64,000 nucleotides of DNA from Azospirillum ramasamyi. GTDB lineage: Bacteria; Pseudomonadota; Alphaproteobacteria; Azospirillales; Azospirillaceae. Below are positions 1 through 10,138 of the stretch, piece after piece (the first letter of the stretch is position 1; each line of letters opens with the position of its first letter). The DNA lies in contig NZ_CP029830.1 of the NCBI RefSeq assembly GCF_003233655.1, forward strand, positions 546,501-610,500. The letters run 5' to 3'. The notes beneath the pieces are model-generated. The model did not search any database. It was not told where the DNA came from and was given only the letters and a program-made list of their open reading frames with translations. Made by a program: the position numbers and the translations under genes.

Positions 1-2073
1 CTCATCGGCGCGGTCATCGACGAGGGCCACCTCAATTTCGGCACCAACGCCCGCCAGGCGGCCGACTTCTACCTGGGCGTCCTCCAGCCCGACGTCACCA
101 TGATCGCAACGGCGACGCCGCGCGACGAGCAGCTGGAGCGCTTCGAGCGGGTGGCCGGGATCGGCCGCGTCAACCGCATCGAGGTGAGCCGGGACGACGC
201 CGTGCGGGCCTGCCTGAACAAGCCCGGCGTCAAGGCCGTCCACTTCCGGCCGGACGAGCGCGACGCCTCGCTGCTCGACATGGAGGAGGTCGCCGTCGTC
301 GCGGGCCTCGCGCGCCACCGCATCATCCGCAAGGCGCTGGCCGACGCCGGGGTCGCGATGGTGCCGCTGCTCATGATCCAGGTCGACAACGACGCCAGGG
401 ACAAGGTGGACCCGGTCGCGAAGGTGCGGGACATCCTGGTGGCCAACGGCGTCGACCGGGACGCCATCGCCGCGCACACCTCCGGCGAGCCGGATCCCTA
501 CTTCCACACGCTGGCCTACGACGAGACCAAGGAAGTCCTGATCTTCAAGGTCGCCGCCGCGACCGGCTTCGACGCTCCCCGCGCCTGGACTCTTGTCTCG
601 CTGCGCAAGGCGATCGGCGTCGAGTTCGGGCTCCAGGTGCTCGGGCGCATCATGCGGGTGGACCCCCGCGTCCAGCACCTGCACGCCTTCGCCTCCGACC
701 CGCCCCGGCCGCCGGACGGCGTCCTCGACTACGGCTACGTCTTCCTCGCCAACCCGGCCCAGCAGGTCGGCATCGCCTCGGCCGCCGACGAGCTCAAGAC
801 CATCCGGGACAGCATCGAGACGGTCACCGACAACGTCGTCGTCGTCGAGTTCGGCGGCTCCAGGGTGGCCCTGGTGAACCCGGACGGCGGCTTCGCCGAG
901 CTCCTCGATCCCCCCGCGCCGGGCGGCGGCGAGGCGGCTGGCGCCGACGACACGGCGGGCCGGGTGCGGGCGGCGGCGCTGCGGGTCCAGGGCTCGCTGG
1001 ACATCGCCCTGCATGACGCGCGGCGGCCGCCCGGATTCGGCGGCCGCGCCCACCAGGCGGCCGAGGAGGGCTGGGGGCTGGCGGTGCAGGACGCCCCGGC
1101 GGCCGCGGCCGGGCGGCCGGGCCGCGTCAGCTACCCGCTGCGGGCCGACCTCCGCTTCCCCCGGGCGCTCGCCCGCGAGGTCATGCCGCGCTCCATGGAC
1201 GGCCTGGTCCAGGGCATCGCCCGCCGCATCAGGATCGACGACGGCGCGATCGCCCTGGTGAACCGGACCATGGGCAAGGTGCTGGTCACCGAGGAGGACG
1301 TCTTCGAGGCCGCGCGGACCACCGAGCGCGCCAACGTGCCGCTCTCCAACCTGCGCATCGCGCAGCAGGCGCAGATGGCCTTCCGGTTTAACGAGAGCAT
1401 CGACGACCGGGACCTCAAGCCCGCCCTGCTGGAGCGACTGCGCCGGGAGCTCGACGATCGCGGCCACGCGGTCCCCGGCGAGCGCGACCTGCGGCGCGCG
1501 GTCGACCTGCTGGCGATGGCCCGCCCCGACCTGCTGCACGACGCCTGCCGCGCGTGCCTGGCGCAGGTGGTGGAGATCCGGCAGGACGAGGAGATCCCGG
1601 CCTTCTACGAGGGCCCCGACCTGCTCGAGCGCGCCGACAAGGGCCTCTACGGCGTCTTCCCGGCCGACATGAACGAGGAGGAGCTCGCCTTCGCGCGCCT
1701 GCTCGACCAGGACCAGACCGGGACGGTGCTGTGGTGGCTGCGCAACGTGGAGAACGCCCGGTGGGCGGTCACCATCGTGCTGCCGAACGGGCGTCGGCAT
1801 TTCCCCGACTTCGTCGTCGGCGTCGACGCCCGGCGGAAGTCCAGGGACGGCATCGCCCTGGCCGAGGTGAAGGACGACGGCCGGACCGGGCGCCTGTTCA
1901 GCACGGTGAACACCGACAAGGTGCGCACCGAGCACCGGGAGTACCGGTCGGCGCTAATGGTGTTCAGGAACGACCGTGGCCAGTGGTTCAACGTGGCCTA
2001 CCGCGCCGACCTGCGCATGCACCAGCCCGGCAGCCAGTTCACCATCGACGACCTCGTCTGGACGCAGCAGTAG
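1..2073 (+). CDS. SF2 DEAD/DEAH helicase with C-terminal PD-(D/E)XK nuclease, 5' end outside window
   Basis: The reading frame is open from base 1, so only the last 690 residues are present. Motif II (DEGH) is at residues 7-10, motif III (TATP) at 37-40, and a motif VI-like Q-x-x-G-R-x-x-R at 212-219. The C-terminus has a nuclease signature: PD at 602-603 and AEVK at 621-624, a D-x18-E-x-K arrangement. This is the layout of type III restriction Res-like or defence helicase-nucleases, which translocate along and cut DNA. The partner (methyltransferase or other subunit) would lie upstream, outside the window. It ends 76 bp before the stop of the convergent WYL regulator. Which system it belongs to cannot be decided here. 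Confidence 0.85.
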   Translation, partial: LIGAVIDEGHLNFGTNARQAADFYLGVLQPDVTMIATATPRDEQLERFERVAGIGRVNRIEVSRDDAVRACLNKPGVKAVHFRPDERDASLLDMEEVAVVAGLARHRIIRKALADAGVAMVPLLMIQVDNDARDKVDPVAKVRDILVANGVDRDAIAAHTSGEPDPYFHTLAYDETKEVLIFKVAAATGFDAPRAWTLVSLRKAIGVEFGLQVLGRIMRVDPRVQHLHAFASDPPRPPDGVLDYGYVFLANPAQQVGIASAADELKTIRDSIETVTDNVVVVEFGGSRVALVNPDGGFAELLDPPAPGGGEAAGADDTAGRVRAAALRVQGSLDIALHDARRPPGFGGRAHQAAEEGWGLAVQDAPAAAAGRPGRVSYPLRADLRFPRALAREVMPRSMDGLVQGIARRIRIDDGAIALVNRTMGKVLVTEEDVFEAARTTERANVPLSNLRIAQQAQMAFRFNESIDDRDLKPALLERLRRELDDRGHAVPGERDLRRAVDLLAMARPDLLHDACRACLAQVVEIRQDEEIPAFYEGPDLLERADKGLYGVFPADMNEEELAFARLLDQDQTGTVLWWLRNVENARWAVTIVLPNGRRHFPDFVVGVDARRKSRDGIALAEVKDDGRTGRLFSTVNTDKVRTEHREYRSALMVFRNDRGQWFNVAYRADLRMHQPGSQFTIDDLVWTQQ

Positions 2074-2149
2074 CCGTGCGGGGACGGGTGGTGACATCGA
2101 AGCCAGGAGGTGTCGAATTGACCGCTTTCAGTCTGCCCGCGACCTGAAC

Positions 2150-3046
2150 TCATGCCCGCGGGGCATGGTCCTGCGGCTGCGGGCCCGACGCCGGTAGCAA
2201 CGGCCTCAGGGCGGCGGCGTCGAGGCACCGGACGCCCCGGGTCGCGTCCGGGGTGCCGTCCCCTTCCCTGACGGCATCCAGCAGGCCAAGCCCGTCGAGG
2301 AAGTACAGCACCATCGCCTTGCGGACCGGGACGGCGACCTCGCCGTCATGCATGCAGTGCTCGCGCTCGACCACGGCGCGCTGGGTGGCGCTCAGCCCCG
2401 GGTGCGGCGCCAGCCGGACGGTCACTGTCTCGTGCCACAGCGTGTCCGCGATCTGGTCCACCCAGGGGTAGGACGGCTCCGGCTCGGCCGACAGGATTCG
2501 GCCCACGACGAAATCCGTGAAGATCCGCCGCCGGTCATCCCATGCCCGCACGTGAACCCGTGGCCCGTGGTCGACGATGTGGTGTGGGCAGATCACCCGC
2601 TGGCTCGGCTCGGCGCTGGTCAGGGACTGGTAGCGGATCGACAGGGCCGTCCGTGTCTCGTAGCTCCCGATTAGCGCCATCATGATCTCCGCGTCAGCCC
2701 GACGCGCCGGGATCGGCACCGACTCGCAGGGCAGAACCGAGAGGTCGCCGGTTTCGCGGCCCTGGCGCATCCAGGCGAAGGCGTCCTTGAGGAACAGCGG
2801 CTGGAACCCCTCGGCCCTCACGTAGCCCTTCGTCGAGGGATCGAGGACCGCGTTCGCGGGGACGATCTGCTGGTATTGCGAAATGTCGGCGGAGGCTTGC
2901 TGTGGCGAGAGCGAAAAGCGCGTGACCATGTCGCTGCGGCGAAACGAACCATGCCAGTACAGCCTGTCGTCTATCCATCGCAACCGGCGTATGATGGCTG
3001 CCCCGTTCCTCACACCTTTAAGATCGTCTACTGAATGGATTGACAT
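2150..3046 (-). CDS. WYL-domain transcriptional regulator (BrxR/CapW-like)
   Basis: 298 residues. The N-terminal part (about 17-75) is a winged-helix domain, with a phrase such as GSFRRSDMVTRFSLSPQQAS. A WYL domain follows at about 130-200 (ALSIRYQSL, then VHVRAWDDRRRIFTDFVVGR), and then a C-terminal extension. This matches BrxR/CapW repressors, which sit beside BREX, CBASS and other defence operons and repress them until infection. It is divergent from the pPIWI-RE operon, with 48 bp between the start codons, so both promoters must overlap there and it most likely controls that operon and itself. Start chosen at ATG 3046. The family call is firm; the target is inferred from position. Confidence 0.88.
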   Translation of the reverse strand: MSIHSVDDLKGVRNGAAIIRRLRWIDDRLYWHGSFRRSDMVTRFSLSPQQASADISQYQQIVPANAVLDPSTKGYVRAEGFQPLFLKDAFAWMRQGRETGDLSVLPCESVPIPARRADAEIMMALIGSYETRTALSIRYQSLTSAEPSQRVICPHHIVDHGPRVHVRAWDDRRRIFTDFVVGRILSAEPEPSYPWVDQIADTLWHETVTVRLAPHPGLSATQRAVVEREHCMHDGEVAVPVRKAMVLYFLDGLGLLDAVREGDGTPDATRGVRCLDAAALRPLLPASGPQPQDHAPRA

Positions 3047-3094
3047 GGACCCGTTATCCGATCAAGTTCGCCCTTCCACTGGCTGAAGGCGACT

Positions 3095-4198
3095 ATGGCC
3101 GAAGCATCCCCCGAAGTCACTGCGGTTCTGCTCGCCAAGGGTTTCTGCGACCTGCACGACCGCGCCGCCAACGACGGCTCGGCCGTCCAGCAGGACGCCT
3201 CCCTGCCGCCTGCGGCCCGGCGCGCGCTGTCCATGCTCTCCGGTCTCTCCCTGTCCGCCGGGATTTCCGACGACCTCGGGGCCAGCGTCCACACGGCGAT
3301 GGATCTGGCTTGCGGACCCTTCCGGGACTGGGGACTGCCGCAGTTCCGGCCGCCGTTCCGCCACGCCGACGTCGTCCTCGTCGAGCGCGACCTCGGCGTC
3401 CCCACCGCCGACTGCCGCGAGTTGGCGCGGGCGGGCGGCTCGGAGGCCGCCGCCCTGGAGGAGATCCACCACGAGGCGCTCCGGATGGCCTTGAAGGACT
3501 ACCCGGCCCGCGAGCGCGCACGGGCCTACACCAGCATCCGCGAGTTCGTGGTCCGCAACCCGGCGGTCCGCGACGAGGACCTCCACCGCTTCCTCGTCGA
3601 GGGCGGGCACGCCGCGGCCGCGCGCACTATCATGTCCTTCTACCGCCCCGTCCCGCAGGCCGCCCTCCACGGCGGGGTCGGCCGCCGCTGCGCCCATTGC
3701 GGCTCGCTGCTCTGGCCGGACCGCGACGCCGCGAGCTTCCCGGACGGCCGCTGCCGCATCCGCCAGTGCCGCCTCGCGAACCCCACGCCCGCCAAGCGGG
3801 ACGACGTCGAGGCTCCCGGCCTCTGGCGCCTCGGCACCAACGCCGTCCTCGCCTACTGGGTCGGCCCCGGCCTCGACGAGATCCGAATACACGACGCGCT
3901 GAAGGCCGCGGGGCGGAAGGTCGTCCTCTACCCGCAGGCCGACGCCGCCGACGTCGGAGTGGACGGGCTGGACATCGGCATCGACGTCAAGACCTACGCC
4001 AGCCCGGTCGTGCTGGCGGCGAGGCTCAGCCGCTCCATCGGCCGCCTCGACATGTTCGCCCGCCGGATACTGGCCGTGCCCGACGACAAGCTGGACCTCA
4101 ACCCCCGCTACCTCCAGCAGCTGCGCGACGCCTACCAGGGACAGCACGCGCTGGAGTTCATGACCTCCTCCCAGGCTATCCGGGAGCTCTCCCGATGA
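3095..4198 (+). CDS. pPIWI-RE system REase protein (Y domain + zinc ribbon + REase)
   Basis: 367 residues, first gene of the pPIWI-RE operon. The helical N-terminal ~180 residues fit the pPIWI_RE_Y region. A zinc-ribbon-like CAHC lies at 199-202, followed by further cysteines (RCRIRQC). The C-terminal third is a restriction-endonuclease fold ending in LDIGIDVKTYA, with D297-x-K299 as the expected catalytic pair. In the described pPIWI-RE modules this REase is encoded beside a DinG-type helicase and the PIWI protein, as here. The stop overlaps the next start (ATGA at 4195-4198), so translation is coupled. A weak AAGG precedes ATG 3095. Predicted role: nucleic-acid cleavage during anti-plasmid or anti-phage response. 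Confidence 0.8.
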   Translation: MAEASPEVTAVLLAKGFCDLHDRAANDGSAVQQDASLPPAARRALSMLSGLSLSAGISDDLGASVHTAMDLACGPFRDWGLPQFRPPFRHADVVLVERDLGVPTADCRELARAGGSEAAALEEIHHEALRMALKDYPARERARAYTSIREFVVRNPAVRDEDLHRFLVEGGHAAAARTIMSFYRPVPQAALHGGVGRRCAHCGSLLWPDRDAASFPDGRCRIRQCRLANPTPAKRDDVEAPGLWRLGTNAVLAYWVGPGLDEIRIHDALKAAGRKVVLYPQADAADVGVDGLDIGIDVKTYASPVVLAARLSRSIGRLDMFARRILAVPDDKLDLNPRYLQQLRDAYQGQHALEFMTSSQAIRELSR

Positions 4199-7100
4199 GG
4201 ACCAAGCCCGAGGGATACGTTGGCGCTCTGGCCGCCCAGTGGCTCTGCGCCGCCGTCGAGACCCTGCTCGGCGAGCGCGACCTGTCCAACGTCCCCACCC
4301 TGATGTCCGGCTACGGGTCCGTCCTCGACCATCCCAACGCCCGCGCCTTCGCCGCCGCGGCCTTCTCGCTGCGCCAGATGGGCGTCACTGCCTCGTCCGA
4401 GATCCAACTGCGCCAAACGGTGCACGACGCGATCGGCTGGGAGGAGGCTCACGAGCTCGACGACGACTACGCGCAGCCGCCCTACGAGATCGACCCGGAA
4501 CGGCCGAACTACCCGTTCCGCCGCCGCTCCGGCACCGACCACGTCGTCGCCGACATGGTCCGCGCGCTGGTTGGCGGCCTGCCGTTCGCGGGCTGGGCCA
4601 TCCCGGTGGCCGATCCGACGCGGCCGATGCACGTGATGACCGGCGCCTCCGACGGCGCCGAGCGCATCGCGGTCGACCTGTCGGCGGTCGCGCCGCCGCC
4701 GGGGCCGCCCCGGCATGACCTGGGCCGTGAGCCGCGCGGCCCCATCGACGTGCCGCTCGCCGACCTCGAGGCCGTGGCCGCGCGCCTCGACGCGCTCGAC
4801 GCCGCCCACCCCGAGCGGCCGCGCGGCAACTGGGCGGCCCGCCTGCGCGAGGCCACCGGCGAGCGCAAGTTCCATGTGCTGGCCCCCGACCGCGCCACCG
4901 GCGTGCTGGTCGAGGCCGACACCATCCGCCTCGACGGCCTGAAGCACCTGATCGGACTGCCCGGCACCGGGAAGACCACGCTCATCGTCCTGCTCTTGGT
5001 CTGGCTGGACGCCAACGGCTACCGGACCGTCGTCCTCCTGCCGTCGATCAAGGCGTCGCTCAACCTGCTCGGCGACCTCCGGTTCTACGGCGCCGACGTC
5101 GGCCTGCTCGTAGGCCAGTCGCCGCAGGCCCGGCTGGAGCACGCCCGCAAGCTCGGCGAGCGCATCGCCTCCGACGAGGCGCGGGGGTTCGGGCGCACCG
5201 CGCCCGGCGCCGACCTGCTCGCGCTCAACTGCGCGCTCGGCGCCTTCGACACCGACCCCGACGGCGGCCACGAGTTCCCCCACTTGGCGCCGCCCTGCAC
5301 GACCGTGCGGCAGCGCGGCCTGAAGCGCGACGGCTCGCCCAAGGCCAAGGAAAGCAACCACCTGTGCCCGCTCTCGGGCTGGTGCGGCCGCCTCAAGGCC
5401 CCCCGCGAACTCACCTCCCGGCGCATCTGGCTCGGCCACGTCCTGTCGCTCGACACCCGCATCAGCCCCCATTTCGCCGCGGACCAGATCCGCCACTTCG
5501 AGGCCGTCGCCATGACCGCCGACCTCGTGGTCGTCGACGAGGCCGACGGCGCGCAGGCCGTCCTCGACCGCAAGGCCATCTCCGCGCTCGACCTGACCGG
5601 CAGCGAGGACAGCTACGAGCACGCGCTGAACCGCGACCTCTTCACGCCGCTCTCGGCTGGCCGCAACGACATGACGGCCTCGAACCTGCGCCAGTACAGC
5701 ATGGCGGCCAGCGACTTCCGCGAGCTCAACCACAGCCTCGTCCTCCAACTCCAGCGCGACCGCCAGCGCAACGGGCCGGAGGGGCCGCTGTCGCGCTTCA
5801 AGGACACCTTCGTCACCGGCAACAACGTCATCACGGCCCTGTTCTGCCCGGAGGATCCGTCGGCCCTGCCGCCTGCGGCCCGCCTCGCCGAGGAGCGGCG
5901 GTTCAACGCCATCCGCGCCTTCTGGGACGGCTGCGTGCGCGCCGCCCTGTTCCGCCGCACCGACGTCGACGCCGACCTCGACCAGTACGACTTCGACCCC
6001 GAGCAGGTCGCGGCGAACCTCGGCGCCAGCCGTGAGGAGGTCGAGCGGGCCGGTCTGCGCGTCGCCGCTCTCGTGCGCGACTGGATCTCCGAGCCGCTCC
6101 CGACGCGCAAGGACCGCATCGTCGACGAGATGCGCGGGGCGACCTTCGCCCTCGTCCCGCCGCGCGAGGGCATCGGCCCGGAGGCCGGTGCCGAGCTCTT
6201 CCGCTTTCTGGTCGGCGTGACCACCGTCATCATGCAGTTCCTCGCCCTCGTCCCGGCCCAGCAGGCGATGGTCGCCGAGGGCATCCACAGCGAGCCCCTG
6301 TTCCGCCAGGGCATCTCCGAGGATCTCGCGCGCGTCGTCCCCGAGGCGCTCATCGGCCGCCTGTCCGGCATCCGCTTCCACATGGACGAGGGGGACGGCC
6401 GCCCCAGCGCCCGCCTCCAGTACGTCTCCTTCCGCGGCGCCCCCCGCACGCTGCTGTACCGCCTGCACCACCTGCTGCGCCACGACGCCGCCCAGCCCGA
6501 CCGGCGGGGGCCCGCGGTGCTGCTGGCCAGCGCCACCTCCTTCCTCGCGGAGAGCCCGACCTTCCACATCCCGGTCGGCCCCGACCTGGTGCTGCGCCGC
6601 GCCGGGGCCGACGCAGGGTGGCGGGACAGCGCCTACGCCTTCGCCCCCATCCCCGATCCCGAGGAGCCGACGCGCGTCCTGCGCTTCAGCGGCGCGCCGC
6701 TCGGCCAGCGCGACCGCATCCTGCGCCGGATGACCGACCACTACTTCTCCGGCGAGGATCCGCTCGCCGTCGCCATGACCCGCGACTTCGACCCCGGCCG
6801 CAAGGTCGGCTTCGTGGTCAACAGCTACGCCCAGGTCCGCCTCGTCAAGGAGCACCTGCGGCGCACCCGGCCCGACCTCGCCCACCGCGTGGTCGCCGTC
6901 ATCGACCAGACGCCGCCGGGCAACGAAGGCGACTGGATCACCGCGGCCCAGGTCGAGCGCCTCGGCCTGCGCGACGACTGGGACGCGCTCGTCTTCCCGA
7001 TGAAGGCGCTGGCCCGCGGCGTGAACATCGTCTTCGAGCAGGGCCCGCGCCGCCGCGACGCCCTGCTCGGCACGCTGGTCTTCATGACCAGGCCCCATCC

Positions 7101-7611
7101 GGCCACCGAGAGCCTCGACCTCGTGGCGGGGCTGGCCGGGGCAGGGACGCTGGCCTTCGACACCGCCCACCTGCCGACCGCGATGCCGCTCCGCGCCGTC
7201 TCCGCAGCCTGGACCGACGCCCGCCGCCAGCTGATGGCGACCGCCCGCCAGCTGCTTCGCTTCCCCGTCCAGGCGAGCCGCCTCGGCCCGCTGGCCGAGC
7301 CGTTCACCGCCGACATCATGGTCGATGTCCTCCAGACCATCGGCCGCGCCATGCGCAACGGCTGCAAGGCCCGCGTGATCTTCGCCGACGCCGCCTGGGC
7401 GCCGGTCTCGGCGTCGGGCGACCCGTCCCGGCGCGACGGTCGCCAGACCAGCATGCTGGTGATGATGCGCGACATCCTGCGCGCCCGGGTGAACGACCCA
7501 GATCCGGTGGACCGCGAGGTCTACCGCGCCCTCTACGAACCCTTCCTGCATCCCCTCGAGCGCTGCTCCGGGGTCCGCTTCCCTGACGGAGCCAGCCTTG
7601 ACGACGAATGA
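4195..7611 (+). CDS. pPIWI-RE system DinG-like helicase
   Basis: 1138 residues. The N-terminal ~240 residues fit the pPIWI_RE_Z extension. Walker A (GLPGTGKTT) lies near 254. Four cysteines near 346, 368, 392 and 398 (ALNC, PPC, HLCPLSGWC) are placed like the iron-sulphur cluster of DinG/XPD helicases. The Walker B/DEAD motif (VVVDEADG) is near 445. The C-terminal helicase domain includes a late QTIGRAMRNG motif (motif VI-like Q-x-x-G-R). It should unwind DNA or RNA-DNA hybrids 5'-3' for the PIWI/REase proteins. It starts inside the stop of the REase gene and its own stop overlaps the PIWI gene by 14 bp. Start ATG 4195 is fixed by the ATGA overlap; the frame also runs upstream but without coding character. 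Confidence 0.85.
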   Translation: MRTKPEGYVGALAAQWLCAAVETLLGERDLSNVPTLMSGYGSVLDHPNARAFAAAAFSLRQMGVTASSEIQLRQTVHDAIGWEEAHELDDDYAQPPYEIDPERPNYPFRRRSGTDHVVADMVRALVGGLPFAGWAIPVADPTRPMHVMTGASDGAERIAVDLSAVAPPPGPPRHDLGREPRGPIDVPLADLEAVAARLDALDAAHPERPRGNWAARLREATGERKFHVLAPDRATGVLVEADTIRLDGLKHLIGLPGTGKTTLIVLLLVWLDANGYRTVVLLPSIKASLNLLGDLRFYGADVGLLVGQSPQARLEHARKLGERIASDEARGFGRTAPGADLLALNCALGAFDTDPDGGHEFPHLAPPCTTVRQRGLKRDGSPKAKESNHLCPLSGWCGRLKAPRELTSRRIWLGHVLSLDTRISPHFAADQIRHFEAVAMTADLVVVDEADGAQAVLDRKAISALDLTGSEDSYEHALNRDLFTPLSAGRNDMTASNLRQYSMAASDFRELNHSLVLQLQRDRQRNGPEGPLSRFKDTFVTGNNVITALFCPEDPSALPPAARLAEERRFNAIRAFWDGCVRAALFRRTDVDADLDQYDFDPEQVAANLGASREEVERAGLRVAALVRDWISEPLPTRKDRIVDEMRGATFALVPPREGIGPEAGAELFRFLVGVTTVIMQFLALVPAQQAMVAEGIHSEPLFRQGISEDLARVVPEALIGRLSGIRFHMDEGDGRPSARLQYVSFRGAPRTLLYRLHHLLRHDAAQPDRRGPAVLLASATSFLAESPTFHIPVGPDLVLRRAGADAGWRDSAYAFAPIPDPEEPTRVLRFSGAPLGQRDRILRRMTDHYFSGEDPLAVAMTRDFDPGRKVGFVVNSYAQVRLVKEHLRRTRPDLAHRVVAVIDQTPPGNEGDWITAAQVERLGLRDDWDALVFPMKALARGVNIVFEQGPRRRDALLGTLVFMTRPHPATESLDLVAGLAGAGTLAFDTAHLPTAMPLRAVSAAWTDARRQLMATARQLLRFPVQASRLGPLAEPFTADIMVDVLQTIGRAMRNGCKARVIFADAAWAPVSASGDPSRRDGRQTSMLVMMRDILRARVNDPDPVDREVYRALYEPFLHPLERCSGVRFPDGASLDDE

Positions 7612-10138
7612 CGCCGAGCTTCCCCCGCTCTTCCGCGCGGTCAAGGGGAGCCGGGCAGGCAGCATCCAGCCGGTCGCCTGCGCCCTGACCGTCGAGCCGA
7701 CCGGCAGCCTCCCCGTCGCCACGGTCCGGGTCTCCTGGTCCCCGCTCATGGCGGCCCGCCTGCGCGGCCTCGCGAGGCTGGCCGCGGACTCCGGCGAGCC
7801 CGAGGGCCGCTCGCTGCCCTACGCCTCGCTGCGCGCGGCCCTCCAGGCGCAGATCCCCGAGGCGGTCCTGCTCGCGCGGGATCTCGGCGCGCCCTGGAAA
7901 CGAGAGGAGGGCTTCCCCTTCCTCGACGCCGAGGCGGTCCCCGGCGGCGCGCGCGACACGGTCGCGCTCGCGGCCTCGGCGCTGCGGACCTGGATGACGA
8001 TGGCCCTGCGCCCCTGGGCGGAGCGCGTCGGCATCGACGAGGAGATGATCGAGGCTGTCCACGCGCTCGCGACCCCCGCGGACGCCTTCGCCGCCGAGAC
8101 GCTCGAGGTCGACCTCGGCGAGCGGCTCCGCGAGCAGGGCGGCTTCGACCGGGTGAAGCACGGCATCCTCCAGGTCGTCGCCCGGCGGCTGGAGGGCCGC
8201 GAGCTCTTCGACGGCCTCGGGCCGGTCCACCGCATCGTGCGCGCCTCGTCCTCGGCCAACGAGGTCAGCTTCCAGACCTGGCCCGCCACCGCCTCGACGG
8301 GCGGGCTCTACTCCATGGTGGCCACGCTCTCGGTGGAGAGCAGGCCATACCTCGCCACCCCGGTCGTCACCGTGCACGCCTCGCGCCGCCGCTGGTACGA
8401 CGCCGTGCCGGACGCCAAGAAGCTCCGCCGCCTGCGCACCCTGTCCGGAACCGTGATGGGGCGGGCGGGCGCCCCGGTGGCGGTGGATTTCACGACGCCG
8501 GTCCGACGCGGCGTGCCTGAGGAGCCGTTCAGCCCCTCCTTCATGATCCAGGCCCTCAACGTCCGGCAGGATCTGGCGGCCGACCTCGCCGGGATGGTCT
8601 CCGCCCAAGGGGCGCGCGGCGTCTTCGTCGGCATTCCCTATTCCCCGCAGTTGGGCGGCTCCCACCCGGTCGGGGGCGGCGCCACGACGCGCGACCTGCT
8701 CGACCTGTTCGACGCCGTGACGTGCCTGCTGGCGGCGGACGGCTTCCGGCCCCTGGCCGTCCGGGAGGTCGTGGTGAAGGAGCGCGTGCCCAAGCGCGCG
8801 GAAGACCAGCACAAGGCGTTCCAGGCCGACATGATGATCGCCGACGTCGCGATCTCGCTGGGGCGCAACCACCTCGACGGCGAGGCCCTCGAGGACGCCT
8901 GCCGCAGGCTGATGACCGGCGGCGAGGTGCCTGATCTCAAGCCTGAGGTTGCCCTCAAGGCGAGGGGCGTGCTGGAGGGCATCCGCGCGGCCAACCGCGA
9001 CCGCATCCGCCGGGCCTTCGGGGGCACGCGCCCCGTCGTCGCCCTCATAGCCCGCACCGAGCGCGAGCGCGAGGTCATGAGGTCGTGCGTCGCCGGTCTG
9101 TTCGGCCACGCCGTCGAGATCGTCGAGCACCAGCTGCCCACCGGGGTCCACGGCGCCCGGGCGGACCTGCCGATGGCCGCCGGGAAGGCCGCGGAGCGCT
9201 TCGCCGCGCGGGTCGGGGCCTGGCAGGCGCTCGCGTCCGACATGGCCCGCGCCCACGGCGGCTGCCACGCGCTGGTCCAGGCCACCGACTGGTACGACCG
9301 GCGCAAGGACGACCCCGTCAACAAGCTCGCCGGGCGCTATGCCCTGGCCTCGGCGGCGGACGCCAACGTGCAGTACCTGCGGCCGCCTGAGGCCGGGTGG
9401 CGCGGTCTGGCCAACTATCTCCACCGCATCCAGGCGGGCGTCTACGACCTGCTGTTCGGGCACTCCGGCCTCGTCTCCGAGGTGTCCAGCCTGCTCAAGG
9501 GATTCTTCCCCAGCGAGGCCGACCGGCCGCGCGCCATCGTCGGCATTTCCGTGGTGACCCAGGCCCGACTGCGGTACGGGGCGGGCGGCGGGCGCGTCTG
9601 CCTCGCCACCCGGATCGACGCGGCGACCGGCCGGACCACCGCGCGCGTCGGCTGGTACGACGGCCGCATGCTGTGGACCGAGACCTGGGAGCCGTTCTTC
9701 GAGGCGATGAAGCGCATCGCCAGCCCCGAGGTGACGGCGAGCCTGGGAGACGGCCGCAACGTCGAGCGGGATTCCTTCCAGAAGTTCGTGCGGACCGTGA
9801 TCGACGACTCGGCCCTCGCCGGGGACCGCCCCCTCGTCCTCATCGATTCGACCAGCGCCGCCTCGCTGTGGCCCTGGCTGACCGACCGCGAGATCGGCGA
9901 CGCGGTCACCATCGGCGGCGAGCGCGTGGACATGGCCTCGCGCTGGCCGGGCACCCGCATCGTCCGCGTCCGCACCGGCCGCGCTGGCCGCGTCGTCGAG
10001 CGCAAGACCTCGCGCTACGAGCGGGTCGACGGCGCCACCGGCGAGGCCACCGGGGAGTTCGTCGACCGCTACTGCCCGTCGATCACCGCGCGCGCGATCC
10101 GGCTGTCCGACGCCCTGGCAGGGCGCGGGGTCCATTAA
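7598..10138 (+). CDS. pPIWI-RE protein (PIWI/RNase H-like), truncated by in-frame TAA
   Basis: 846 residues before a TAA at 10136-10138. The TTG start at 7598 has a GGAG 8 bp upstream and overlaps the helicase gene. The N-terminal half fits the pPIWI_RE_X region. The C-terminal half fits the RNase H fold of pPIWI-RE (around VGISVVTQARLRYG, VLIDSTSAASLWPWL and TRIVRVRTGRAGR). These prokaryotic Argonaute relatives lack PAZ/MID as separate domains and are predicted to bind RNA-DNA hybrids. The fold is not finished at the stop: the same frame continues straight after it with the rest of the domain (see 10139-10516). The protein is therefore either a nonsense-truncated copy, a readthrough product, or carries a sequencing error. 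Confidence 0.8.
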   Translation: MTTNDAELPPLFRAVKGSRAGSIQPVACALTVEPTGSLPVATVRVSWSPLMAARLRGLARLAADSGEPEGRSLPYASLRAALQAQIPEAVLLARDLGAPWKREEGFPFLDAEAVPGGARDTVALAASALRTWMTMALRPWAERVGIDEEMIEAVHALATPADAFAAETLEVDLGERLREQGGFDRVKHGILQVVARRLEGRELFDGLGPVHRIVRASSSANEVSFQTWPATASTGGLYSMVATLSVESRPYLATPVVTVHASRRRWYDAVPDAKKLRRLRTLSGTVMGRAGAPVAVDFTTPVRRGVPEEPFSPSFMIQALNVRQDLAADLAGMVSAQGARGVFVGIPYSPQLGGSHPVGGGATTRDLLDLFDAVTCLLAADGFRPLAVREVVVKERVPKRAEDQHKAFQADMMIADVAISLGRNHLDGEALEDACRRLMTGGEVPDLKPEVALKARGVLEGIRAANRDRIRRAFGGTRPVVALIARTEREREVMRSCVAGLFGHAVEIVEHQLPTGVHGARADLPMAAGKAAERFAARVGAWQALASDMARAHGGCHALVQATDWYDRRKDDPVNKLAGRYALASAADANVQYLRPPEAGWRGLANYLHRIQAGVYDLLFGHSGLVSEVSSLLKGFFPSEADRPRAIVGISVVTQARLRYGAGGGRVCLATRIDAATGRTTARVGWYDGRMLWTETWEPFFEAMKRIASPEVTASLGDGRNVERDSFQKFVRTVIDDSALAGDRPLVLIDSTSAASLWPWLTDREIGDAVTIGGERVDMASRWPGTRIVRVRTGRAGRVVERKTSRYERVDGATGEATGEFVDRYCPSITARAIRLSDALAGRGVH

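Noticed and set aside
1..2073. Classical type III restriction-modification system
   Set aside because: Only the helicase-nuclease end is visible and no methyltransferase lies in the window, so the system type is left open.
4132..7749. Very long - strand reading frame (about 1200 codons) opposite the DinG-like helicase
   Set aside because: Antisense shadow of a GC-rich gene; the + strand has clear helicase motifs and the antisense translation is low-complexity without domains.
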